The notes under the pieces: model-generated
The model's database searches: none
What the model saw: only the letters and a program-made list of their open reading frames with translations
What the model was told of the DNA's origin: nothing
Shown here: positions 8,121 to 15,598 of the stretch, piece by piece
Position numbering within the stretch: the first letter of the stretch is position 1
How the letters are laid out: each line of letters starts with the position of its first letter
Program-made: the position numbers and the translations under genes
Assembly: GCA_015061335.1 (NCBI GenBank)
Contig: SUWT01000009.1
Coordinates: 1-50,466, forward strand
DNA from: Lentimicrobiaceae bacterium
GTDB taxonomy: Bacteria > Bacteroidota > Bacteroidia > Bacteroidales > F082
Length of the DNA stretch: 50,466 bases
Direction of reading: 5' to 3'

Positions 8121-8903
8121 ATGCAATTATTTTACAGAAAGTATGGAAATCCCGAGAATAAACCTATTATAGTGATTTTTGGTTTATTAGGTGTTTCGGA
8201 GAACTGGGATTTTTTCGGAAGACGTTTCGCGGAACTCGGATATTATGTTTTGGTTCCAGATGTTAGAAATCATGGACAATCTCCTCATTCCGATGTTTTT
8301 AACTACGATGTTTTAGCTGGCGATATAAAACAAATGATAGATGAGGAAAACATCAAAAGATGTTATCTTTTAGGTCATAGCATGGGAGGAAAGATCGCTA
8401 TGCGTCTGGCTTTCGATTATCCTGAAATGGTTGAGAAACTGGAGATTTTGGATATAAGCCCACGTGCTTTCGATCATCCGATGGAACATGTTGGATTCAT
8501 CTCAGCAATGTCGAGAATAGACCTTTCCAAAGTAGAACATCGTTCTGACGTTGAGACTGAATTGGCAAAAGAAAATTATGAAAGACGTCTTCTTCTTTTC
8601 CTGCTGAAGAACTTGTCTTATAGCCATGAAAACGGTTACAGATGGAAACCATATCTTGAAGGAATAGCTAAGAATATTTCTGAGATAGGAAGAGGTTTTG
8701 ATGAAAAATATCATTACGACGGGCCAACTTTATTCATAAGAGGCGGTAAGTCTGATTACATCATCGATAAGGATTATGAAGTAATGAGACATCATTTTCC
8801 TAATTATGAGATGGTTACATTGCCTGAGTCGGGACATTGGATTCATGTTGATGACCCGGAAGGCTTTAACAAAGCGACAGAAGATTTTTTTTGTAACAAA
8901 TAA
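8121..8903 (+). CDS. Alpha/beta-hydrolase, YbfF-like esterase
   Basis: Serine hydrolase of the alpha/beta fold, about 260 residues from the chosen start. The sequence shows the oxyanion-hole region IVIFGLLGVSENW, the HGQSPHS segment, the nucleophile elbow GHSMGG, and the catalytic His in ESGHWIHVD near the C-terminus; the acid is probably the Asp in IRGGKSDYI. Substrate unknown; the closest well-known relatives are YbfF/BioH-type esterases. The frame is open from ATG 8052, but that codon overlaps a promoter box; ATG 8121 begins MQLFYRKYGNPENKP, which matches the normal family N-terminus and leaves a leader of about 50 bases. mrp follows after 20 bases. Confidence 0.88.
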   Translation: MQLFYRKYGNPENKPIIVIFGLLGVSENWDFFGRRFAELGYYVLVPDVRNHGQSPHSDVFNYDVLAGDIKQMIDEENIKRCYLLGHSMGGKIAMRLAFDYPEMVEKLEILDISPRAFDHPMEHVGFISAMSRIDLSKVEHRSDVETELAKENYERRLLLFLLKNLSYSHENGYRWKPYLEGIAKNISEIGRGFDEKYHYDGPTLFIRGGKSDYIIDKDYEVMRHHFPNYEMVTLPESGHWIHVDDPEGFNKATEDFFCNK

Positions 8904-8923
8904 AAAGTCATAAAAAAATAAAT

Positions 8924-9946
8924 ATGATACCAGAAAAAGGAAAACTTATTGAAGTCTTGAAGGAAGTGGTTTATTTTCCTAAAGGCGACAATATCATCAA
9001 CTTAAAGATGGTTGACGATATTGAGTTGAAAGAAAACTTAATACGTTTTCGTCTTTTGTTTGAAAAAGTCGATGACGAGAAAAACCAGATTCTCATCGAC
9101 ACTACAACACAAATGTTGAAATCTGCTTTCGGTGATATAGAGATAGACATCATTGCTGCATCACAAGAAAATGCATTGTCAAAGGTCAAACATATAATCG
9201 CAGTAGCTTCAGGTAAGGGCGGCGTTGGCAAGTCAACGGTTTCTGTAAACCTCGCTATCGGTCTCGCTCTTCAAGGAATGAAAGTAGGTCTGCTCGATGC
9301 TGACATCTACGGACCTTCAATTCCTGTTTTGTTCGGCAACGAAGAAACACGTCCTTTGGGTTATGACCGTGACGGCAAATCTTATATGATTCCAATCGAG
9401 AAATATGGCGTTAAAATGTTGTCAATCGGTCACTTGGTCGATAAAGAAATGCCACTTATCTGGCGCGGACCTATGGCTTCAAACGCATTGAGCCAGCTTC
9501 TCCTCGACACCGATTGGGGTGAACTCGACTTCTTGGTTGTCGATATGCCTCCTGGAACAGGCGATATTCAACTTTGTCTGGCTCAGAACTTTACATTGTC
9601 AGGTTCTCTTATCGTGACAACACCTCAGAGAGTAGCTCTTGCCGATGTGCGTCGCGCTGCTAACATGTTCCGTCATGAAGGCGTCAATGTGCCAATCCTC
9701 GGTCTGATTGAAAATATGGCATACTTCACGCCATCAGATATGCCAGAAAAGAAATATTACATCTTCGGTAAGAATACAGGCGCCGACTTCGCCAAGGAAC
9801 TGGATCTTCCATTATTGGCTCAGATTCCTATCGATGAAAATATCTCTGAAGCTAACGACAAAGGAACTCCTTTCTCTTTCAATGGCTTCTCTCCTGTAGC
9901 AGCAGCATTCGAGAAATTGGCAAAGAAAATTGTTGAAATGTTTTGA
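8924..9946 (+). CDS. Mrp/NBP35-family Fe-S cluster carrier ATPase
   Basis: Cytoplasmic P-loop ATPase of the Mrp/ApbC group, which carries and delivers iron-sulfur clusters to apoproteins. It has 340 residues: an N-terminal DUF59/MIP18-like domain (about 1-85), then the MinD-like ATPase domain with deviant Walker A GKGGVGKST (97-105), LLDADIYGPS and the conserved VVDMPPGTGD. The C-terminal CxxC seen in ApbC is absent; the corresponding region reads MAYFTPSDMPEKKYYIFGK, a form I know from Bacteroidota homologues. It precedes a NifU-domain protein, which supports an Fe-S role. Confidence 0.93.
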   Translation: MIPEKGKLIEVLKEVVYFPKGDNIINLKMVDDIELKENLIRFRLLFEKVDDEKNQILIDTTTQMLKSAFGDIEIDIIAASQENALSKVKHIIAVASGKGGVGKSTVSVNLAIGLALQGMKVGLLDADIYGPSIPVLFGNEETRPLGYDRDGKSYMIPIEKYGVKMLSIGHLVDKEMPLIWRGPMASNALSQLLLDTDWGELDFLVVDMPPGTGDIQLCLAQNFTLSGSLIVTTPQRVALADVRRAANMFRHEGVNVPILGLIENMAYFTPSDMPEKKYYIFGKNTGADFAKELDLPLLAQIPIDENISEANDKGTPFSFNGFSPVAAAFEKLAKKIVEMF

Positions 9947-9950
9947 ATAT

Positions 9951-10052
9951 AGTTTAGAGTTGATAGTTTAGAGTGTAGAGTAGTTGAAAGTGTATTAGTC
10001 TTAACGACTCCTAAACTCTACACTCTAAACTCTACACTCTAAACTCTAAACT
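9951..10052. repeat. Opposed heptamer repeat arms (AGTTTAG / CTAAACT)
   Basis: The left arm at 9951-9985 holds five units of AGTTTAG type; the right arm at 10011-10052 holds six units alternating CTAAACT and CTACACT. The arms are reverse complements separated by 25 bases, so transcripts could fold into a long imperfect hairpin between mrp and the NifU-domain gene. Confidence 0.88.
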
Positions 10053-10060
10053 TTAATAAT

Positions 10061-10300
10061 ATGGAAAAACAAGAATTGATTCAAAAAATAAAAAACATTC
10101 TCGTTCAGGTGAGACCATATCTGGCTGCCGATGGTGGTGGAGTAGAGTTCGTGGATCTTACTGACGATATGATCGTTTTGGTAGAACTTACAGGAGCCTG
10201 CGGTAATTGCCCTCATAGCTCAAAAACTTTGAAAAACGGAATAGAGAAAACTATAAAGAGCATTCTCCCGGAGATTAAAGCCGTTGAGAATGTGAAATAA
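10061..10300 (+). CDS. NifU-like C-terminal domain protein (Nfu-type Fe-S scaffold)
   Basis: A 79-residue stand-alone Nfu domain. It carries the cluster-ligating CGNC (Cys47 and Cys50) inside the family context LTGACGNCPHSSKTLKNGIE, and the N-terminal VRPYLAADGGGVEFV. Such proteins hold or pass on Fe-S clusters; the neighbouring Mrp ATPase fits a shared assembly task. This is general Fe-S biogenesis; nothing nearby suggests nitrogen fixation. Heptamer repeats lie on both sides. Confidence 0.93.
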   Translation: MEKQELIQKIKNILVQVRPYLAADGGGVEFVDLTDDMIVLVELTGACGNCPHSSKTLKNGIEKTIKSILPEIKAVENVK

Positions 10301-10380
10301 TTAGGAATGTGGAATTAGAAATTAGAAAAAACAAAACATTCCTAATTCCCAATTCCTAATTCCTAATTCCTAACTCCTAA
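10301..10380. repeat. Heptamer tandem repeat (TTCCTAA) with opposed partial arm
   Basis: Six tandem units at 10339-10380 (TTCCTAA, TTCCCAA, three TTCCTAA, CTCCTAA). A short opposed arm TTAGGAATGTGGAATTAG sits at 10301-10318 directly after the NifU-domain stop codon, so hairpin folding is possible. Confidence 0.88.
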
Positions 10381-10386
10381 TTAAAT

Positions 10387-10737
10387 ATGTTTCTATCATA
10401 CATAAAATATCGATTTAGTTCACAAGGGAAATTCAGGTTGCATTCGCCTTTCGTCTATGATTTATATGAAGAGGTCCTGGATAAGATGACCCGTGAAAAC
10501 TGGAGAGAAGAGTTGAATGATAAACTGAATTTTTTTTTGATGAACAAGAAAGATGTTTTTCATAAAAATGATGTTGTCATAATAAAATATGATATGCATC
10601 GTTCAAAAGAAAATGAAAGAGAATGGAACGAGATGATAAACGATGATTCAACAGATTTGAGTATAGACTGTTATCGTTTCGGACTTCTTTTTAAGATGGA
10701 AAGAAAAGAAAAACAACATTTTATATTAAAATTCTGA
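10387..10737 (+). CDS. Internally deleted SAM-methyltransferase-like protein
   Basis: A 116-residue protein whose two ends resemble a Bacteroidota class I methyltransferase family but whose middle is missing. The N-terminus (IKYRFSSQGKFRLHSPFVYDLYEEVL) matches the family's HSPFVY start. The C-terminus (IKYDMHRSKENEREWNEMIND, then LSIDCYRFGLLF, then KQHFILKF) matches the family's last strand region, normally near 'D-IHWS--M--AW' and 'IDLFRFGLLFFRK'. The SAM-binding Rossmann core that should lie between them (more than 100 residues) is absent, so it cannot be an active methyltransferase. It is still one open frame, so it is either a decaying remnant or a repurposed short protein. Family comparison is from memory. 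Confidence 0.6.
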   Translation: MFLSYIKYRFSSQGKFRLHSPFVYDLYEEVLDKMTRENWREELNDKLNFFLMNKKDVFHKNDVVIIKYDMHRSKENEREWNEMINDDSTDLSIDCYRFGLLFKMERKEKQHFILKF

Positions 10738-10756
10738 AAAAAAGAAACATAAAAAC

Positions 10757-10820
10757 AAAAAATAAACTATAAACTATAAACTTTCAAACTACTATCAACC
10801 ATAAACTCTCAACTATAAAC
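10757..10820. repeat. Heptamer-type repeat (ACTATAA variants)
   Basis: Degenerate units of ACTATAA, ATAAACT and CTCAACT type fill the gap up to the start of the adenosyltransferase gene; only one arm orientation is present. Confidence 0.7.
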
Positions 10821-10823
10821 TTT

Positions 10824-11390
10824 ATGAAGATATACACTAAAACAGGAGATAAAGGCACGACGTCCTTGATAGGAGGAACGCGTGTCAGCAAAGACGATGT
10901 ACGTCTCGAAGCATACGGAACTTTTGATGAACTAAGTGCGTTTGTCGCAGTCCTAAGTGATTCGGAAGGCATAGAACAACATCAGCTTGAAGTCTTGGAT
11001 AAAATACAAAGCTGTCTTTTGGTCTTGGAATCATGCCTCGCTTTAGAGCCAACAGCCAATAGCCAACAGCCAATAGCCAAATATATTCCGCAATTAACGG
11101 AAAACGATGTTTTGTTCCTGGAATCGGAAATTGATGCGATGAATGCGGAATTAGACCCTATAAAGAGCTTGATAATACCAGGAGGTAATATCTTGTCATC
11201 AAAGGCTCATGTGTGCAGAACAGTGTGTCGCAGAGCAGAACGCTGCCTTGTGGAAATGGGCGGAATTTATGAGGTTGACGAGGTCTTAAGAAGATTTGTT
11301 AATAGACTTTCTGACTATTTCTTCACTCTCTCGAGAGTTTTTATGAAAAGAGCAGGTGTCGCTGAAAAACCTTGGAAACCAATGAGATGA
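10824..11390 (+). CDS. Cob(I)alamin adenosyltransferase, PduO type
   Basis: Transfers adenosyl from ATP to cob(I)alamin to make coenzyme B12; it acts in the cytoplasm as a trimer. It has 188 residues. The N-terminal ATP-binding stretch TKTGDKGTTSLIGGTRVSKDD (5-25), AYGTFDEL, the CRRAER segment (135-140) and NRLSDYFF (160-167) are family signatures. Residues about 76-85 (ANSQQPIAK) are encoded by a heptamer tandem repeat like those between genes here; they fall in a loop that varies in the family, so activity is probably kept. No other B12 gene is visible nearby, so it may serve salvaged cobalamin. Confidence 0.93.
   Translation: MKIYTKTGDKGTTSLIGGTRVSKDDVRLEAYGTFDELSAFVAVLSDSEGIEQHQLEVLDKIQSCLLVLESCLALEPTANSQQPIAKYIPQLTENDVLFLESEIDAMNAELDPIKSLIIPGGNILSSKAHVCRTVCRRAERCLVEMGGIYEVDEVLRRFVNRLSDYFFTLSRVFMKRAGVAEKPWKPMR
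11050..11077 (+). repeat. Heptamer repeat inside the adenosyltransferase gene
   Basis: Two exact copies of the 14-mer CAACAGCCAATAGC, i.e. four 7-base units (CAACAGC/CAATAGC). Unlike the other arrays this one lies within a coding region and is translated. Confidence 0.88.
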
Positions 11391-11419
11391 TTTTTTTTGT
11401 TTTTTTTTACAAAAAATAC

Positions 11420-11449
11420 TTGACTTTTTATATATAAATAGTAATTTTG
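11420..11449 (+). promoter_or_regulatory. Complete Bacteroidota promoter for the DUF2795 gene
   Basis: TTG at 11420-11422, a 19-base spacer, then TAATTTTG at 11442-11449 fit the -33/-7 consensus. The -7 box covers the TTG codon (11447) that would give a longer reading frame, so translation starts downstream at 11477. Confidence 0.75.
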
Positions 11450-11476
11450 CGCCCGAATTTTAAAACCATAAATAAA

Positions 11477-11698
11477 ATGTATTGGACACTTGAATTAGCA
11501 TCAAAGATGGAAGACGCACCATGGCCAGCAACAAAAGATGAATTGTTGGAATGGGCAATGAGAGTTGGATTACAACAAGAAGTTATTGAAAATCTTACAG
11601 AGATAGAAGACGAAGGCGAAATATACGAAAGAATAGAAGATATTTGGCCTGACTATCCTACAAAAGACGACTTCTTCTTCCACGAGGATGAATATTAA
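11477..11698 (+). CDS. DUF2795-type small acidic protein
   Basis: A 73-residue acidic protein beginning MYWTLELASKMEDAPWPATKDELLEWA and ending IWPDYPTKDDFFFHEDEY. I recognise it as a widespread, strongly conserved Bacteroidota small protein assigned to DUF2795; its function is not established. The frame is open ten codons further upstream from a TTG, but that codon lies inside the promoter, and MYWTLELA is the conserved family start. A single-gene transcript: its own promoter and its own terminator. Confidence 0.88.
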   Translation: MYWTLELASKMEDAPWPATKDELLEWAMRVGLQQEVIENLTEIEDEGEIYERIEDIWPDYPTKDDFFFHEDEY

Positions 11699-11744
11699 AA
11701 AAAATAATGGGATTTTGATAATTAACCCGTTGAAAATCAAAGAT

Positions 11745-11780
11745 AGCGTATGAACAGAATTTGTTTGTACGCTTTTTTTA
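11745..11780 (+). terminator. Rho-independent terminator after the DUF2795 gene
   Basis: AGCGTATGAACA pairs with TGTTTGTACGCT around a GAATT loop, followed by a run of seven T. It lies between the convergent DUF2795 and uvrC genes. Confidence 0.85.
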
Positions 11781-11788
11781 TGGTTTAT

Positions 11789-13588
11789 TTATTGTTTGTC
11801 ATTAAAATATTCTAATACTATTTTTGCTTTTGATTTTCCTATGATGGATGCTAATGTGTCAAAGTCTGCGGATTTGATGTTCTTGACCGACTTTAACTCT
11901 AACATCAGTTTTTCAGCAGTTAGTTTCCCGATGCCTTTAATGTCGTTTAACTCAGAATGAATGAATCCTTTCTCAAATTTTTTTCTATGATGTGTGATAC
12001 CAAATCTATGAGCTTCATCCCTAATATGTTGTATCACTTTTAAAGTCTCAGAACGCTTGTCTATATATAAAGGAATGCTGTCGCCAGGGAAATATATCTC
12101 TTCTAGTTTTTCCGCAATGCCGATAATACTTATCTTGCCATAGAGTCCTAATTCTTGTAATACTTTCACTGCTGATGAAAGTTGTCCTTTACCGCCATCA
12201 ACGACGATAAGATCAGGAAGTTGTTGATTTTCATTTAAGAGTCGGCTGTATCTTCTATGTATGATTTCTTCCATAGAAGCAAAATCGTTAGGTCCTTCAA
12301 CGGTCTTTATATTGAAATGTCTATAGCCGCTTTTGTTGGGTCGTGCATTGACAAACTGAACCATCGCCGCTACTGCATAATCGCCTTGAAAATTTGAATT
12401 GTCGAAACATTCTATAACCTTAGGTATCTCTGTTAATCTCAAGTCTGCCTTCATCTGATTTAAAATACGTTTGCTATGTCGCTCAGGGTCAACGAGTGCC
12501 TTTAATTTCTCGACCTCAAGACGGTATTGCTTAGCATTGCGTTGTGAAAGCTCCAGTAAATCAAATTTCTCTCCCCTCTTAGGAACAGTGAAATGTATTC
12601 CTTCAATATTGATATTCATATCAATAGGAACGATAATCTCCTTGATATTGTCGTTTTCCATCATTTGTCTTATCTCAATAATAGCTATTGACATAAGTTC
12701 CTCAGCAGTCTCATCTAATTTTCTCTTGATCTCAAAAGAATGTGATTGTACTATGGCACCTTCAACTATTTTCATGTAATTGACATAAAATGAGTTGCCG
12801 CTGTCTTCGTATGAAAAGACATTGATGTCGTATGCGATATTGCTGCAAACAACAGATTTAGCATGATAGTTGGCGAGTAAGTCGTATTTGTCTTTAATAA
12901 GCTGGGCCTGTTCGAACTCTAACTTAGAGGCATGACTCATCATCTGAGATTTTAGATCCTTCAATACCTCCTGAATATTACCTTTTATGACTCTCTTTAT
13001 ACTGAGAATCATAGTGTTATATTCATCCTCCTTGATATTTCCATTACATGGAGCCTTGCAATTACCAATATGAAATTCTAAACACGGCCTATAGTGTTGA
13101 TTATCTATTGATTCTTGTTTTAGATTTAATTTGCAGTTTCTTATTGGATATAGCTTACGTAGTAAATCCAACATCGTCTTTGCTACCATTACAGATGGAT
13201 ATGGTCCGAAATAAGTTGAGCCGTCGTTGATTCTTTTTCTTGTTAGAAAGACTCTGGGAAAACGTTCATTTTTTATGCAAATCCACGGATATGTTTTATC
13301 GTCTTTAAGCATGACATTATACCGAGGCTTATATTGTTTGATGAAGTTGTTTTCGAGAAGAAGAGCCTCCATCTCATTTGCTACTATGGTAAATTTAATG
13401 TCAGCGATGCGGCTAACCAGCACTTTCACTTTACCGCTTTGTTGCTTGTTGAAATAACTTGATACTCTGCGTTTCAGGTTCTTGGCTTTTCCGACATATA
13501 TAATCTCGCCCTTATCGTCAAAATACTGATAGACTCCCGGATCGCTGGGAATGGTTTTGAGAATGGATTTTATTTTGTCGGAAACCAT
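11789..13588 (-). CDS. uvrC: Excinuclease ABC subunit C
   Basis: Endonuclease subunit of nucleotide excision repair that cuts on both sides of a lesion marked by UvrAB. At 599 residues it is full length. The N-terminal GIY-YIG nuclease domain is visible (GVYQYFDDKGEIIYVGKAKNLKRR), then the Cys-bearing RPCLEFHIGNCKAPC, a UVR motif (LEFEQAQLIKDKYDLL), the RNase H-like C-terminal nuclease with catalytic Asp in ECFDNSNFQG and VVDGGKGQLS, and a final helix-hairpin-helix (LNDIKGIGKLTAEKLM). thiL ends only 3 bases upstream, so the two are co-transcribed. Confidence 0.97.
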   Translation of the reverse strand: MVSDKIKSILKTIPSDPGVYQYFDDKGEIIYVGKAKNLKRRVSSYFNKQQSGKVKVLVSRIADIKFTIVANEMEALLLENNFIKQYKPRYNVMLKDDKTYPWICIKNERFPRVFLTRKRINDGSTYFGPYPSVMVAKTMLDLLRKLYPIRNCKLNLKQESIDNQHYRPCLEFHIGNCKAPCNGNIKEDEYNTMILSIKRVIKGNIQEVLKDLKSQMMSHASKLEFEQAQLIKDKYDLLANYHAKSVVCSNIAYDINVFSYEDSGNSFYVNYMKIVEGAIVQSHSFEIKRKLDETAEELMSIAIIEIRQMMENDNIKEIIVPIDMNINIEGIHFTVPKRGEKFDLLELSQRNAKQYRLEVEKLKALVDPERHSKRILNQMKADLRLTEIPKVIECFDNSNFQGDYAVAAMVQFVNARPNKSGYRHFNIKTVEGPNDFASMEEIIHRRYSRLLNENQQLPDLIVVDGGKGQLSSAVKVLQELGLYGKISIIGIAEKLEEIYFPGDSIPLYIDKRSETLKVIQHIRDEAHRFGITHHRKKFEKGFIHSELNDIKGIGKLTAEKLMLELKSVKNIKSADFDTLASIIGKSKAKIVLEYFNDKQ

Positions 13589-13591
13589 AGT

Positions 13592-14641
13592 TTAAAAATG
13601 TTTAAACCCTTGTGCTTCTATCGGAATGACGTGCTCGTCGGTTGTTATCAATTCTGCTACGTTGACATCTGGTGTCATGAACCCGATGATACGAATATCT
13701 TCCATGTCTTTAACTTTCTCGTAGTCTTCTTGTTTTACGGTGAAGAGAAGTTCGTAGTCTTCACCTCCGTTGAGTGCCGCTACGCATGGCACGATGTCGA
13801 ATTCTTTAGCAGTGTCGATGGTTTTCTGATGCATCGGGATTCTATCTTCAAAAACGCGGCAACCAACTTTAGAGTCCTTGCATAAATGTAAAATCTCTGA
13901 TGCAAGTCCGTCGGAGACATCGATCATGGATGTAGGTTTTATCTCTAACTCTTTGAGTCGAGCAACTATGTCTTTGCGAGCTTCTGGCTTCAGCTGTCTT
14001 TCCAAAATATAATCGTAGCCGTAGAGTTCCGGTTGTACGTTAGGGTCTGCCATGAAAGCGGCTTTTTCTCTTTCTAAGATTAATAATCCAGTGTAAGCTG
14101 CGCCAAGACTGCCACTTACGCATAAAAGATCATTGGCTCTTGCTCCATCACGATACACGATACTATCTTTTTTTGCTTTGCCAATAACTGTTATCGAGAT
14201 GAAAAGCCCCGACTTACTGGCGGTTGTGTCGCCACCAACTAAATCGACTTTGTAGTTTTCGCATGCCAATCTGATTCCAGAGAAAATCTCTTCGACGGCT
14301 TCGACTGAGAACTTGCTCGAAATTCCCATTCCTACTACAATCTGTGTCGGCGTTCCATTCATGGCATATATGTCGGAGAAATTAACCACCGCAGCTTTGT
14401 ATCCCAAGTGTTTGAGCGGCATATAGGTCATGTCGAAATGTACTCCTTCAATCAAGATGTCGGTAGAGATTAAGGTCTGCTCGCTTTTATGATCTATGAC
14501 AGCAGCGTCGTCGCCAATGCCTTTTATCGTTGATTTATTATGAATCTTGATGTCTTTGGTCAATCTGTCGATAAGACCAAATTCTCCAAGCTCAGATAAT
14601 TCCGTTAATTCAATCTTATTATGATCTCTGTTGTCACTCAT
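13592..14641 (-). CDS. thiL: Thiamine-monophosphate kinase
   Basis: Phosphorylates thiamine monophosphate to thiamine diphosphate, the last step to the active cofactor. It has 349 residues with the PurM-like fold. Signs are GEFGLIDRLT at the N-terminus, IGDDAAVID (metal/ATP site), STDILIEGVHFDMTYM, LVGGDTTAS and the C-terminal MIDVSDGLASE and LNGGEDYELLFTV. The gene heads a two-gene transcript with uvrC; the pairing has no obvious functional logic. A TATTTTTG box lies 18 bases upstream. Confidence 0.96.
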   Translation of the reverse strand: MSDNRDHNKIELTELSELGEFGLIDRLTKDIKIHNKSTIKGIGDDAAVIDHKSEQTLISTDILIEGVHFDMTYMPLKHLGYKAAVVNFSDIYAMNGTPTQIVVGMGISSKFSVEAVEEIFSGIRLACENYKVDLVGGDTTASKSGLFISITVIGKAKKDSIVYRDGARANDLLCVSGSLGAAYTGLLILEREKAAFMADPNVQPELYGYDYILERQLKPEARKDIVARLKELEIKPTSMIDVSDGLASEILHLCKDSKVGCRVFEDRIPMHQKTIDTAKEFDIVPCVAALNGGEDYELLFTVKQEDYEKVKDMEDIRIIGFMTPDVNVAELITTDEHVIPIEAQGFKHF

Positions 14642-14659
14642 TTTATTTTTTATTTTTTA

Positions 14660-14667
14660 CAAAAATA
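14660..14667 (-). promoter_or_regulatory. -7 box (TATTTTTG) for thiL-uvrC
   Basis: Minus-strand TATTTTTG fits TAnnTTTG and ends 18 bases before the thiL ATG, back-to-back with a plus-strand box at 14693. The surrounding DNA is very T-rich, so the match is less telling than others. Confidence 0.45.
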
Positions 14668-14692
14668 CATTTTTTTTGTTAAAAATTATGAT

Positions 14693-14700
14693 TACTTTTG
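14693..14700 (+). promoter_or_regulatory. -7 box (TACTTTTG) for the 14719 gene
   Basis: TACTTTTG fits TAnnTTTG. With transcription starting about seven bases downstream, the ATG at 14710 would be nearly leaderless, while the ATG at 14719 gets a short leader. Confidence 0.5.
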
Positions 14701-14718
14701 TAAAAGAAAATGATAAGG

Positions 14719-15108
14719 ATGAAATTTTTAATTCGGATATTTTTCTTATTGATAATCAGTGTTTTGTTTTTTAATAACATTGAGAAGGAATTTGTATGTC
14801 CTGTTGAATGTGAGAATGACAAGCATGAAGTAATATTCGATAAGCAACTTTCTGATTACAAAGATTGCGTATTAAAAAACGTTTTTGAGAAGCCTAGCCT
14901 CAGTCGAACTATAACTTATTCTTCACCAACAGCATCTGTTAGAACCGTAAATTCTCTTAAAAAAATTAGTAATAATCTGAGTATTGTTAATGCTGTAAAG
15001 TGCTTCTGTGTTAAGAAACATTTGCAGTTGTGTAAAATATCATCAGAAGACCATTCTCTTTATGACACGGATATTTTTTATCTGGTGTTCCGTCATATCA
15101 TAATTTAG
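14719..15108 (+). CDS. Small exported or membrane-anchored protein, unknown
   Basis: About 129 residues. It begins MKFLIRIFFLLIISVLFFNN, one hydrophobic segment that works either as a signal peptide or as a membrane anchor. The rest is polar with six cysteines (CPVEC, DCV, KCFCVKK, LQLCK), suggesting disulfides or metal binding outside the cytoplasm. An ATG nine bases upstream (14710) is possible but sits very close to the promoter box. No family recognised. It is followed by an OadG-type protein 99 bases downstream. Confidence 0.55.
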   Translation: MKFLIRIFFLLIISVLFFNNIEKEFVCPVECENDKHEVIFDKQLSDYKDCVLKNVFEKPSLSRTITYSSPTASVRTVNSLKKISNNLSIVNAVKCFCVKKHLQLCKISSEDHSLYDTDIFYLVFRHIII

Positions 15109-15207
15109 ACTATTGATTTTCATAGTATCTCGTAAAATGTTTTTAGCGATGACATTTTCCAATGTCGTACTTAGTTTGTTATATCAAATAGTTTAAATTA
15201 TAATTAT

Positions 15208-15570
15208 ATGAATTTACTAGTATTAGAAATGCCCACTGCACAGGAGCAGTTTACGGGTTGGTTGGTAACTATCATAGGTTTTAGTATAGTGATAGTATCA
15301 CTCATTGTTTTATTTTTGGTTTTTAAATGCATCTCGTGCCTTATAGGTCACGATTGGAAAAAATATAAAAAAGTTAAGTATAGTGATTTGCAGGCAGCTG
15401 AGAAATCATCAGATGGTGTGGATCCAAATGTCGCGGCAGCAATAGCTATGGCATTATATCTATCTGCAGAAGTTCATGATTATGAGAGCGATGAGTTAAC
15501 TATAACCAGAATAGAACGTCGCTATTCACCATGGAACTCTAAAATCTATGGTATGAATGGCATTAAATAA
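15208..15570 (+). CDS. OadG-type gamma subunit of a sodium-pumping decarboxylase (orphan)
   Basis: A 120-residue protein with one membrane helix (about residues 18-42, WLVTIIGFSIVIVSLIVLFLVF), a cytoplasmic basic stretch, then DPNVAAAIAMALYLS and RRYSPWNSKIYGMN. The single N-terminal helix followed by an Ala-rich helix and the 'SPW-SKIYG' ending is the pattern I know for the Bacteroidota OadG/gamma subunit, which anchors and assembles the carboxyltransferase and the membrane decarboxylase of Na+-translocating oxaloacetate or methylmalonyl-CoA decarboxylases. Neither alpha, beta nor biotin-carrier genes are in the window, so it is an orphan copy here. It could have been repurposed. Confidence 0.62.
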   Translation: MNLLVLEMPTAQEQFTGWLVTIIGFSIVIVSLIVLFLVFKCISCLIGHDWKKYKKVKYSDLQAAEKSSDGVDPNVAAAIAMALYLSAEVHDYESDELTITRIERRYSPWNSKIYGMNGIK

Positions 15571-15598
15571 TTTTATTAACAACAAAAATTTAAAGAAA

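Noticed and set aside
8924-10300. Nitrogen-fixation locus suggested by Mrp and a NifU-type domain
   Set aside because: Both are general Fe-S assembly proteins; no nitrogenase or other nif gene is present.
15151-15166. Small hairpin GACATTTTCCAATGTC as a terminator
   Set aside because: Only six base pairs and no T-run follows; likely chance in AT-rich DNA.
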